From GWE2-42-39 sp963662895 (lineage in GTDB: Bacteria > Bacteroidota > Bacteroidia > Bacteroidales > Prolixibacteraceae), in contig OY759982.1 of NCBI GenBank assembly GCA_963662895.1, positions 2,914,001-2,978,000 of the forward strand: a DNA stretch of 64,000 bases. Reading direction: 5' to 3'. The notes under the pieces were generated by a model. It searched no databases. It was not told the origin of the DNA and saw only the letters and a program-made list of their open reading frames with translations. Made by a program: the position numbers and the translations under genes. This document shows, in pieces, positions 28,401 through 35,372 of the stretch (the stretch's first letter is position 1; each line of letters begins with the position of its first letter).

Positions 28401-28907
28401 CCCATCGGTATCTGTAATTACCCCGCGGGTAGTCCCAACAATAGTAATTGTAACACCGGGTAAAGGATTTCCTTCCATATCCGTAACTTTTCCCCTTACC
28501 CTTTTTTGAGGAGCAACCAAGGGTTTAGTAGATACCGCATCCAGATCCTTTTTCCCGATTATTACCTGTCTGTCAAAAACTGCAAATGAATTCTTATCCG
28601 GATCTAATATCTCATCCAGTACTTTCTGTATCGTAAAATCTTCAGCAGTTATACTTACTTTCTGATTTAAATCCAAAGCGTCTTCGACCACAATAAAAAT
28701 GAAATCACTTTGGGTCTCAATCTGCTCTATTAACTCAGAAAAAGTGGCATCATGCAAATTCAAGGTTAATTTTGTGTTTTGTGAGTAACTCACACTTGCA
28801 TTTACAGACACTACTGAGATAATCAAAAAGAAAAAACATATTTTCATTCTCAGAAACAATTTTTTTACATACCAATCCCTTGGCTCGTAAAATCCATTTT
28901 TTTTCAT
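25467..28907 (-). CDS. SusC/RagA TonB-dependent transporter with STN domain (PUL 1)
   Basis: The 1146-residue protein has a signal segment at about 20-43 (ending SVSYSQ). An STN signalling domain at about 45-105 (TLNLHDATFSELIEQIETQSDFIFIV) shows that it reports to the FecR protein encoded just upstream. A carboxypeptidase-regulatory-like domain follows (GKVTDMEGNPLPGVTITIVGTTRGVITDTDG, about 138-215). The plug (DPLILIDGVELSTDDLARLNTDDIANFSIMKDATATALYGARGANGVI) and a 22-strand type barrel come next, ending in GLNISL with the usual aromatic or hydrophobic end. It imports oligosaccharides with energy from TonB. Together with 23496-25412 it defines PUL 1. Confidence 0.97.
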   Translation of the reverse strand: MKKNGFYEPRDWYVKKLFLRMKICFFFLIISVVSVNASVSYSQNTKLTLNLHDATFSELIEQIETQSDFIFIVVEDALDLNQKVSITAEDFTIQKVLDEILDPDKNSFAVFDRQVIIGKKDLDAVSTKPLVAPQKRVRGKVTDMEGNPLPGVTITIVGTTRGVITDTDGTYSIDAEPTDKLVFSFIGMESQIVDVERQEKINIKMKEKSQELEDVTVVAFGKQKKESVLASITTIKADELKVPSSNLTTAFAGRVSGLISYQRSGEPGEDNASFFIRGITTFGAEAKKDPLILIDGVELSTDDLARLNTDDIANFSIMKDATATALYGARGANGVIAVTTKEGVEGKAKINVRIENSFSMPTKRVDVADPVTFMKMQNEAVKTRNASGLSLYDQEKITMTEKGLYPDIFPATDWYKTMFRDVVCNQRVNMSVSGGGKVVRYYVAANITHDNGDLKVDKRNNFNSNIDLKKYGFRSNINVNLTKSTEMILRLSTTYDDYTGPIDGGTKMYEKVMQSNPVLFKPYYEPDENYAYAGHILFGNYGDCSYTNPYAESLKGYKEYSKNTTIAQIEVKQDLKMLVKGLTARAMFNVDRYSEYNVTRQYSPFYYNISSYNLKENTYTLTCLNPTSGTEYIDYKPGERHINSTYYLETAVEYNKSFNKNNVNGLLVYTMRQEKTGVAKNLQLSLPNRNMGVSGRFAYNYDTRYFGEFNFGYNGSERFSTNHRWGFFPSVGAAWMLSNEEFFKPLTSVFKQFKIKATYGLVGNDAIGSDDDRFYYLSQVDMDAERYVFWGTNMNYSPDGVSVTRYANDEIGWETAYKTNIGMEITMNNGLSANLEVFHEKRKNILVDRITPATMGIIPDVSANLGVAIGKGVDCELNYEKNFSNTLWLTGRATFTYATSEVKEWEEPDYSATPWKSKIGKPIKQEWGYIAERLFIDDAEVENSPTQFGSYMSGDIKYRDVNGDGKISTLDKVPIGFPTTPEIIYGFGLSAGYKGIDASFFFQGSARESFWIDAEKIAPGVDNNAILTCFADDYWSESNPNPYALWPRLSHDNVVNNTGDEDKKIDNRSTWFMEDGSFLRLKSVELGYTLPKRLLKKMYLKNLRVYVSGTNLCYFSKFKLWDPEMAGDGLGYPIQRVFNVGLNISL

Positions 28908-28964
28908 ATATTTGTTTTGTTATATATTACAATAAATGTTTTACAACACTGTGATTAAAACACC

Positions 28965-28995
28965 AGGCAGGTTATAATGGAGATATAATCTGCCT
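28965..28995 (-). terminator. Hairpin between FecR and SusC genes of PUL 1
   Basis: On the minus strand the RNA can fold AGGCAGATTATA against TATAACCTGCCT (one A/C mismatch) with a short loop. It lies about 45 bp after the FecR stop and about 57 bp before the SusC start. A comparable hairpin occupies the same slot in PUL 2 (44254-44274). It would separate low-level regulator transcripts from the strongly induced susC operon. Confidence 0.5.
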
Positions 28996-29040
28996 ATTTT
29001 TAATTTTAAACTAGTTATAATGGTATTTTTCTAATAGGCA

Positions 29041-30300
29041 TTAATTTTTAACGTTAATATTTTCTTTTTTTGACACTATAATTTTATCATCGCTAATCGT
29101 ACAAGAAATAGGAGCAATAGAGCTAATTGCCTTAAAAATATCAGAACACTTTGATTTCAAATCAAGTTTCCCTGTAAGGGACATATTTGCTACCTCCTGC
29201 CCCTGAATTTCAATTTTCACATTGTAGTATCGTGACAATTTATCGGTTATTGTCCCCAACTTTTCCTGTTTACAATACATCCAACCATCCTTCCAGGAAA
29301 TATATGGCAATACTTCTGTCTTCTCTAATGAAGTTGTTTTTGTTTCTTTCTGATATACTAATAAATGATTGGGTTCCAGCACTATTTTTTGCGAATTTAC
29401 TTCAGCCTGTACATTTCCCTCAACCAAAACAAGCGAACTGTATGAATCTTCAGGGTAGGCTGAAATATCAAATTTTGTACCTAAAACTTTAACCGTCATC
29501 TCATCGGTCACTGCAATAAACGGCCTTTTCTGATCATGAGCTACTTCGATATATGCTTCACCTTCAACAAATAACTCACGTTTTTCTTTAGCAAATTTTA
29601 CCGGAAAGATAGCCCGACTACCTGAATTTAAATACAACCTGGTCCCGTCGGAAAGAGTTAAACTGGTTCTTTTTCCCCTCGGTACAACCAACTGGTTCAA
29701 TTGTTCCTGAGAACTCTCCTTAGAAGAAGGGACAACCGGCGTTTTTTGCGGCGTTGCAGTACCGGCATCCTGAATTTTAGAGACCAGTTTTGTTGATTTT
29801 CTTCCATCCGCTGTGTTTACCTCAATTTCACCATTACCTTTATATTTTATTTCCAGATTATTCGAGCTAAATGTTTTTTCTGAATTATCGGAAAAAATTA
29901 ATTTCACTTCGTCGGCTCCCCCAACTCTGGCAATAGACTTATAATCTGTAAGTTCATTTTTTGAATTCACGAAAAAATAAAGAAGGGAAGAAAGACCTGT
30001 CAATATGATCAACCCGGCGGCCACAGACCACCAAATCCGTTTTGAGTGCTTTTTGTTAATTATTTTTTTCTCAATAGCCGTCCACAATTTTTCCAGTTTC
30101 CGACTGTTTATCCCCCTCTCTTCCGGAATAATACTTTTAATAATAAAAATCGCTTCGTCAATATCCTTTTTTCTGGACGGGTTATCTTGCAGAAACCGTT
30201 CCCAATATAAATCTGCTTCAGGAGTTGGATTTAAAACCCACTCGATAAAATCATCCCTGGTGATAAAATCATTCGGATTTATGTTTGAGATTTCTGCCAT
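29041..30300 (-). CDS. FecR-family anti-sigma factor (PUL 1)
   Basis: The 419-residue protein has an N-terminal cytoplasmic anti-sigma region (residues 1-85), a single membrane helix at about 90-111 (WWSVAAGLIILTGLSSLLYFF), and a periplasmic FecR domain at about 205-300 (VPRGKRTSLTLSDGTRLYLNSGSRAIFPV, VEGEAYIEV, VKVLGTKFDISAYPED). A C-terminal DUF4974-like domain is at about 345-412. This is the normal full-length order, in contrast to the 89-residue stump at 2827-3096. It senses the STN domain of the SusC at 25467-28907 and controls the sigma factor encoded 93 bp upstream. Between TM and FecR domain is a longer low-conservation linker (about 115-200) rich in Ser, Thr and Lys. Confidence 0.95.
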   Translation of the reverse strand: MAEISNINPNDFITRDDFIEWVLNPTPEADLYWERFLQDNPSRKKDIDEAIFIIKSIIPEERGINSRKLEKLWTAIEKKIINKKHSKRIWWSVAAGLIILTGLSSLLYFFVNSKNELTDYKSIARVGGADEVKLIFSDNSEKTFSSNNLEIKYKGNGEIEVNTADGRKSTKLVSKIQDAGTATPQKTPVVPSSKESSQEQLNQLVVPRGKRTSLTLSDGTRLYLNSGSRAIFPVKFAKEKRELFVEGEAYIEVAHDQKRPFIAVTDEMTVKVLGTKFDISAYPEDSYSSLVLVEGNVQAEVNSQKIVLEPNHLLVYQKETKTTSLEKTEVLPYISWKDGWMYCKQEKLGTITDKLSRYYNVKIEIQGQEVANMSLTGKLDLKSKCSDIFKAISSIAPISCTISDDKIIVSKKENINVKN

Positions 30301-30393
30301 CTAATAAATTTTGACCACAAGAGCAAAAAAAATTCGTTTTGTACTCACCTCGCCTTATTTTTTTTTCAAAAAATTTTCAGGCAGGGTAAAATA

Positions 30394-30978
30394 TTATGAA
30401 GAGAATAACAAATACAACAGGCTCACTAACTTTTTCTGATAACATTTTCTTAACTTTTCCATTCCCCGGTGGATAAGATTTCTGGCTGATTGATAATTTA
30501 ATTGAAGTACTTCGCTCAATTCTTCATAGCTGAGCCCGCTTACATAACGCAAATAAATTGCTTCACGTTGTCGGTCACTTAATTCTGCCATTGCTTTTTC
30601 AAGCAACTTCAGCTTATTATTTCCATTACTTTCCTCATCCGAAGATGTCAAAAAATACGAAAAAGAAATTTTTTCCGAATCAAACGACAGGTATCTGCTT
30701 TCTTCTCCCTGCAAACGAAATATTTTTCGTTTAAGCGACAAAAAAAGATAACGCTTAATATTATTTCCAGACTTTAATTGTGGCCGGTAATTATATAAAT
30801 CGATAAAAAGATCATGAATTGCATCAAGAACCAAATCTTCACTTTTTGAGAAATGCAATCCAAACCTGAATAATTCCTGGACATAGCGATCATAAATAAT
30901 CCTAAATGCGTTCACGTTTCCTGAAATAAAATCATCCCACAACTTAGCCTCACATTGTATTTTTTCAGTTTCATCCAT
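30394..30978 (-). CDS. ECF RNA polymerase sigma factor, first gene of PUL 1
   Basis: The 194-residue protein has region 2 (NAFRIIYDRYVQELFRFGLHFSKSEDLVLDAIHDLFIDLY) and region 4 (LSDRQREAIYLRYVSGLSYEELSEVLQLNYQSARNLIHRGMEKL). The hydrophobic tail SLLYLLFSS is common in Bacteroidota sigma factors of PULs. It is followed by FecR and SusC, the standard trans-envelope signalling set. Upstream there is a TAACTTTG box (31029-31036) that matches the Bacteroidota -7 consensus. Confidence 0.95.
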   Translation of the reverse strand: MDETEKIQCEAKLWDDFISGNVNAFRIIYDRYVQELFRFGLHFSKSEDLVLDAIHDLFIDLYNYRPQLKSGNNIKRYLFLSLKRKIFRLQGEESRYLSFDSEKISFSYFLTSSDEESNGNNKLKLLEKAMAELSDRQREAIYLRYVSGLSYEELSEVLQLNYQSARNLIHRGMEKLRKCYQKKLVSLLYLLFSS

Positions 30979-31028
30979 ACATTAAGGTTCAAATCCTATG
31001 TTAATGGGCTAAACCATCCCTGTCTTGA

Positions 31029-31036
31029 CAAAGTTA
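31029..31036 (-). promoter_or_regulatory. Probable promoter (-7 box) of PUL 1 sigma gene
   Basis: Read on the minus strand the sequence is TAACTTTG, a full match to TAnnTTTG. A TTTTG sequence lies upstream at a somewhat short spacing of about 14 bp, near the -33 position. The sigma start codon is about 50 bp downstream. Strength and use are inferred. Confidence 0.45.
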
Positions 31037-31118
31037 TAATCATTTTATTTCAAAACTATTTTTTAGAATAAAATGAGAAATAATTATTCAACAAACAGTT
31101 AGAAAGCTAATTTTTTCC

Positions 31119-31148
31119 CCGTTGTGTGAAACAGATTATACACAACGG
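31119..31148 (-). terminator. Terminator of the aldolase gene
   Basis: CCGTTGTGT and ACACAACGG form a perfect 9-bp stem around a 12-nt loop, 34 bp past the aldolase stop codon. On the minus strand the stem is followed by GGGAAAAAATT, so it lacks a U-run on that strand; on the plus strand it is preceded by T-rich DNA. It may separate the aldolase transcript from the PUL 1 sigma promoter. Confidence 0.5.
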
Positions 31149-31182
31149 AGGACATTCCTCATATTTTTATTAGTTGGTTAGA

Positions 31183-31977
31183 CTATTTCTTCAACAGTTC
31201 CTGCTGAATACGTTCGAAACTTTGTTTGGTATGCTGCCACATACTGACCACATCAAAAGCAGCCCAAAACAAGCGCATTCCCTGTTCTTTCCAAAACTTT
31301 ATTTTTACAGGGTCGCCACAGGCAATCCCCGGAAGAACGCCGTATTTATTACAGGTAGCAATTACTTTTTTTACCGTTTCGATATATTCGGGATTATCCA
31401 ACTGGGTAGGAATTCCCATTCCAAGCGACAGATCATCATTCCCGACCAATGCGATATCAATTCCCGGGACAGAAAGAATATCATCCAGATTGTCAATAGC
31501 CTCTGCTGTTTCTATTTGTATCCCGACAACAAAATCATGATTAAAATAATCGAACTGTTCAAGCGGTTTTTCCCATCCCAGGTATTTCCCTGCCGGGCAG
31601 GCACTACCCGCATACCCTTTAATTCCGTAAGGAGGAAACTTAATCAGCCTTAAAAAATCTTCCACATCCTTGCGGGAACGGATCCTGGGAACAAATATTC
31701 CGTCAGGCGCCTGGTCCATTGTACGGTTCAATTCGGCGTACGAAGCTTCGGCTACCCTGACCATACAGGGAAATCCCAATGCCCGGGCCAAGCGGATATG
31801 ATCAAAAACGGTTTCACTGTTAAATCCTCCATGCTCCCGGTCAATTAACACCAGATCAAAACCGATTTCATGGTACATTTCAATCACTGAGCCTGACCGG
31901 CTGTCAAAAACACAACCGGAAAGAAGCACGTCCTTATTTTTTATTCTTTTTTTTAACAAACCTGTACACGTTGCCAT
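31183..31977 (-). CDS. HpcH/HpaI-family aldolase, probable 2-keto-3-deoxy-L-rhamnonate aldolase
   Basis: The start is set at ATG 31977 (MATCTGLLKKR); an in-frame TTG lies 33 bp upstream. The 264-residue protein is a class II pyruvate aldolase: LVLIDREHGGFN carries the catalytic His, VGIQIETAEAIDN the metal-binding Glu, and DIALVGNDDLSLGMGIP the metal-binding Asp. FPPYGIKGYAGSACPAG fits the phosphate or substrate loop of the RhmA/GarL group. RhmA splits 2-keto-3-deoxy-L-rhamnonate into pyruvate and lactaldehyde. Two rhamnosidases in the neighbouring PUL make a rhamnose role attractive, but no rhamnose dehydrogenase, lactonase or dehydratase gene is in the window. Related aldolases use other keto-deoxy acids, so substrate is inference. 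Confidence 0.8.
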   Translation of the reverse strand: MATCTGLLKKRIKNKDVLLSGCVFDSRSGSVIEMYHEIGFDLVLIDREHGGFNSETVFDHIRLARALGFPCMVRVAEASYAELNRTMDQAPDGIFVPRIRSRKDVEDFLRLIKFPPYGIKGYAGSACPAGKYLGWEKPLEQFDYFNHDFVVGIQIETAEAIDNLDDILSVPGIDIALVGNDDLSLGMGIPTQLDNPEYIETVKKVIATCNKYGVLPGIACGDPVKIKFWKEQGMRLFWAAFDVVSMWQHTKQSFERIQQELLKK

Positions 31978-32280
31978 ATCTGTTTTAGTTTTAGTTTGAT
32001 CAATATTCAACTTCTTATTTACTTACATTTCCCATGTCTAAATTTTGATCTAAAAATGGTTACAGCGTCTGACATATTCTGAGCTAAATGTTATTTTTTG
32101 TTCGCCATTTCAGCATAATATCGAAATGCAAGATTTTTCGGAAATAAAGATAAGCGGAGGATAGAGCGGAAGAAATACAGGTTAACTAAGTTCAAAAACA
32201 GGATAATAAATTTCAAAACGAACAGATTCCTTCCCACGGTCGGAGGATTAAAGGTCAAACGGTTCCTTTCACAGTACTTT
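31978..32280. other. Intergenic region upstream of the aldolase
   Basis: No gene is supported here. The sequence is A-rich with several short poly-A and TT tracts, and ends at the start of a 21-bp tandem repeat array. I see no convincing TAnnTTTG box with a proper -33 partner on the minus strand and no conserved RNA fold. Confidence 0.4.
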
Positions 32281-32448
32281 GGGTCGAAGCAAACTTCTTT
32301 TGGGCCGAAGCAAACTTCTTCCGGGTCGAGGCAAACTTCTTTTGGGTCAAAGCAAACTTCATCCGGGCCGAAGCAAACTTCTTTTGGGTCAAAGCAAACT
32401 TCATCCGGGTCGAGGCAAACTTCATCCGGGTCGAAGCAAACTTCTTCC
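32281..32448. repeat. 21-bp tandem repeat, eight full copies
   Basis: Eight contiguous 21-bp units follow the pattern GGGTCGAAGCAAACT plus TCTTTT, TCTTCC or TCATCC. Variation is restricted to a few positions (T/C at 4, G/A at 6, A/G at 8, and the last six bases), and a partial unit follows at 32449. The period is a multiple of three, so one plus-strand frame reads as a seven-residue repeat (GRSKLLL, GQSKLHP), but no proper start or function supports a protein. The array lies between the AraC gene and the aldolase, just past the AraC stop codon at 32510. Confidence 0.9.
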
Positions 32449-32509
32449 GGGTCTTGACCCGGAAGTCCCGGGCCTTGAAACGAAACTATCAGTTCCTGTA
32501 ATTGCGCTA

Positions 32510-33385
32510 TTATCTCTTATAAGTGTGTATTTTGAAATAGGCGTTTCTGAAATCTTTAGGGCTTACACCGTTTTTTTGTTTAAACTGGCGGTTGAAGTAT
32601 GACAGGTTATTATAGCCGCAACCGGAATATATTTCGTTAATATTGAGATTAGAGTTAATCAGCATCTTTTGTGCGTTGTTAATCCGCACTTCGTTAACAT
32701 ATTGGGAGAAAGTCTTTTCAGTCCTGTTTTTAAAGAACCTTGAAAAAGATGCTGCCCCCATGCCCGATAATTCAACGGCACGTTTAAATACTGTATTTTC
32801 CGAATAGTTTTCCTCTACAAAAGAAAATATGCGTTTTATCAAACTGTCGTTTAATTTGTAATAATATTTTTTTACCCAGCGTGCCGTCAGCAATTCATAA
32901 TCATCATGCCTTGATAAAATATCAAGAATGGTCAGCAAGTCCAGGATGCTTCTTAATCCTTTATTGAACGACAACTTTTTCATTAAAGAGATTACCTCTT
33001 CTGATGGACTGGATATTTTTATTCCTGCTTCTGCGTTGGCAAGCAATTGATTGAGAAGTATGGCTTCTTTGCGTTCAAAAAAAGGAGCTCCTAAAAATTC
33101 CTTTTTAAAGAGTACAATAGTTGCCTTTGACTTAAGCCCCTGATTATCTTTATCTTTAGCGTTTTTAAAACAATGAATTAATTTTGGGGCAAAAATAAAC
33201 AGGTTACCTGCTTTAAAATCGACAATATTATTACCTGCATATACTTTTCCTTCGCTTTGTTCAATATAAGCTATCTCGTATTCATAATGGTAGTGCCTCG
33301 GAGAAGTAAAATAATCCTGCTTGTAATGGCGGGTCAAAAATATGGCATCCTCATCAAACTTGAGTTTTTCCTCATTTATTTCCAT
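32510..33385 (-). CDS. AraC-family transcriptional regulator with cupin sensor domain
   Basis: The 291-residue protein has an N-terminal cupin-like domain (HYHYEYEIAYIEQSEGKVYAGNNIVDFKAGNLFIFAPKLIHCF, about 25-75) for ligand sensing and a C-terminal double helix-turn-helix (about 190-288). The latter reads FVEENYSENTVFKRAVELSGMGAASFSRFFKNRTEKTFSQYVNEVRINNAQKML and INEIYSGCGYNNLSYFNRQFKQKNGVSPKDFRNAY. This is the RhaS-like layout of sugar-responsive activators. It lies between the aldolase and the GH20 gene, in the same direction. A role in control of rhamnose or amino-sugar metabolism is possible; no operator could be identified. Confidence 0.93.
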   Translation of the reverse strand: MEINEEKLKFDEDAIFLTRHYKQDYFTSPRHYHYEYEIAYIEQSEGKVYAGNNIVDFKAGNLFIFAPKLIHCFKNAKDKDNQGLKSKATIVLFKKEFLGAPFFERKEAILLNQLLANAEAGIKISSPSEEVISLMKKLSFNKGLRSILDLLTILDILSRHDDYELLTARWVKKYYYKLNDSLIKRIFSFVEENYSENTVFKRAVELSGMGAASFSRFFKNRTEKTFSQYVNEVRINNAQKMLINSNLNINEIYSGCGYNNLSYFNRQFKQKNGVSPKDFRNAYFKIHTYKR

Positions 33386-33471
33386 GCTGCCTTATAAAAA
33401 AGTTTACCATTTCTACCCCGCCAAATTAATAAAATGAATTACCGGAAAGAAATTGTCTTAAACTAAAACAT

Positions 33472-35361
33472 TTATAAGCGATCTTTCAATTCATCGATCC
33501 TCATTTTAAGCATACGTCCAACTGGTTTTCCGTCGCGATAGGTTATTGCTTTTACTTCAACAGCGCCAACCGGAATGGCAACAGGCCTTCCTGCATATTT
33601 GGCCGAATACTGATCAGGAAAAGAAAAATTGAAGGAATAATAAATATCCAGTCCCGGAACTTCTGCTCCAAAAGCAACTTTCAGTTCCCCGGAAGGCTCT
33701 TTTACCGGAGCGATAGTCGGATCGAAAACACTACGGGCATACTTCGTTTCTGTTTTGTCCAGCAAAGGCAAATTTTTCTCCATACGCTGAAAAAAACATT
33801 CCAGATCCCGTTTTTCTTTCGGTGTCCATAATACTTCGGACATCGCCATGGCCCGCGGCCAGGTCATATATTCAACCTGTCGCCCGTCTTCAATCATTTC
33901 TGTCCACACATTTCCCTGTCCGCCTAAAATATATTTTGCATCTATTCCATCAGGAACAGGTTCAAATTTATATACCTGCGTAAGCCTTAGCTTAGACCAC
34001 GGATACGGAAACCCTTCGATCACCGACTCTCCCTGCATATAATCAAAATAGCAAAAACCGGTCGGGGTCATCACCACTTCGTGTCCTTCGGAAGCAGCTT
34101 TTATTCCGCCTTCCATTCCCCTCCACGACATCACCGTTGCATTGGGGGCCAGGCCTCCTTCGAGAATTTCATCCCAGCCGATCAGCCTCTTTCCTTTGGA
34201 TTCAACAATTTTCTCAACCCGTTTTATAAAATAACTCTGAAGTTCAGATTCATCCTTCAGTCCATGATCTGCCATCACTTTTTGGCATTTGGGGCAATTT
34301 TTCCAGAAATCCCTGCATACCTCATCACCTCCGATATGAATATATTTCCCCGGAAAAAGGGCAACAACTTCGTCCAGAATATTACTCAGCATTTCAAAAT
34401 TTGCCTCATTTCCGGCACACAGTACATTTTCTTCCGGGCCTCCGTATTCCCCGGCATAAACGGTTGTCGGTTTTCCGCTGCACGAAGCCTTCGGATAAGC
34501 GGCAAGCAACGAGCGGCTGTGACCAGGAACGTCAATTTCAGGAACAATGGTGATAAAACGCTCCTGAGCATACCGGACAATTTCTTTTATGTCTTCCTGG
34601 GTATAGAAACCTCCGTACGAAGGTTTTTCTCCAGGCTCCTGAGCAGGCATACTGTAAAAAACGCCGGTGCGGGGAACCCGCCATGCACCAACTTCAGTAA
34701 GTTTCGGATATCGTTTTATTTCAATCCGCCACCCCGGATCGTCGGTTAAATGCCAGTGAAATACATTGTATTTGTATTCCGACATCTGGTCGATATATTT
34801 TTTTATGAATTCCTTGCCGAAGAAATGCCGGCTATCATCCAGCATAAGACCGCGCCAGCCAAAACGCGGATAATCGACCACGGAAACCGCAGGGACAGGT
34901 ACAGGCCGGCCTTTCTTATCCGCAGAACAATTTAATGAAATGAGTTGCTGCAACGATTGCAACCCGTAAAATACTCCTGCCGGATTATTGGCTGAAACTT
35001 CTATACCGGAAGGCTTTACTTCCAATGTATATCCTTCGTTTCCAATTTCGTTATTCCTGATTTTATTAATCTGAAGGACAATATTCTTCCCTTTTGCGAA
35101 AGATACAACAGCTAACTCATTGCCGGTAAAAAAATTTACCCGATCTGCAAATATTTTTGCCGGTTGCAAAACCGACTGATCCCCGTTTGTAATAATCTTT
35201 GTCTTTCCGGTCAGTTCAAAATACCCGGCATTTTTTGTTATTCTTACAGGCTCAGGAATTAAACTTACAACAGTCTGCGAAAATCCTCCCAGAGTTATAC
35301 AAATCAGGAAAAAACTTAGTAAAAATCTACTCTTCATAACGAGTCGGTTATTTTGCTTCAT
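33472..35361 (-). CDS. GH20 β-N-acetylhexosaminidase, secreted
   Basis: The 629-residue protein has a signal peptide at about 10-29 (an internal ATG gives MKSRFLLSFFLICITLGGFSQ). The GH20 N-domain is at about 35-160. The catalytic barrel begins FGWRGLMLDDSRHFFGKEFIKKYIDQMSEYKYNVFHWHLTDDPGWRIEI. The signature HIGGDEVCRDFW gives Asp346 and Glu347, the pair used in substrate-assisted catalysis. WRGMEGGIKAA, GNVWTEMI and MTWPRAMAMSEVLWTP are further conserved blocks. A C-terminal β-domain of about 100 residues ends the protein. It removes terminal β-GlcNAc or β-GalNAc in the periplasm. The gene lies 11 bp from the GH32-like gene downstream in coordinates, so the two are co-transcribed. Confidence 0.95.
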   Translation of the reverse strand: MKQNNRLVMKSRFLLSFFLICITLGGFSQTVVSLIPEPVRITKNAGYFELTGKTKIITNGDQSVLQPAKIFADRVNFFTGNELAVVSFAKGKNIVLQINKIRNNEIGNEGYTLEVKPSGIEVSANNPAGVFYGLQSLQQLISLNCSADKKGRPVPVPAVSVVDYPRFGWRGLMLDDSRHFFGKEFIKKYIDQMSEYKYNVFHWHLTDDPGWRIEIKRYPKLTEVGAWRVPRTGVFYSMPAQEPGEKPSYGGFYTQEDIKEIVRYAQERFITIVPEIDVPGHSRSLLAAYPKASCSGKPTTVYAGEYGGPEENVLCAGNEANFEMLSNILDEVVALFPGKYIHIGGDEVCRDFWKNCPKCQKVMADHGLKDESELQSYFIKRVEKIVESKGKRLIGWDEILEGGLAPNATVMSWRGMEGGIKAASEGHEVVMTPTGFCYFDYMQGESVIEGFPYPWSKLRLTQVYKFEPVPDGIDAKYILGGQGNVWTEMIEDGRQVEYMTWPRAMAMSEVLWTPKEKRDLECFFQRMEKNLPLLDKTETKYARSVFDPTIAPVKEPSGELKVAFGAEVPGLDIYYSFNFSFPDQYSAKYAGRPVAIPVGAVEVKAITYRDGKPVGRMLKMRIDELKDRL

Positions 35362-35372
35362 TTGTTTTATTT

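Noticed and set aside
32281..32448. CRISPR array
   Set aside because: The units are contiguous 21-bp repeats without unique spacers, and no cas gene is nearby.
32279..32602. A 107-residue plus-strand frame across the tandem repeats with a heptad repeat protein
   Set aside because: It opens with TTG, is made of the 21-bp repeat, and runs into the 3' end of the AraC gene on the other strand. No promoter, start or known family supports it.
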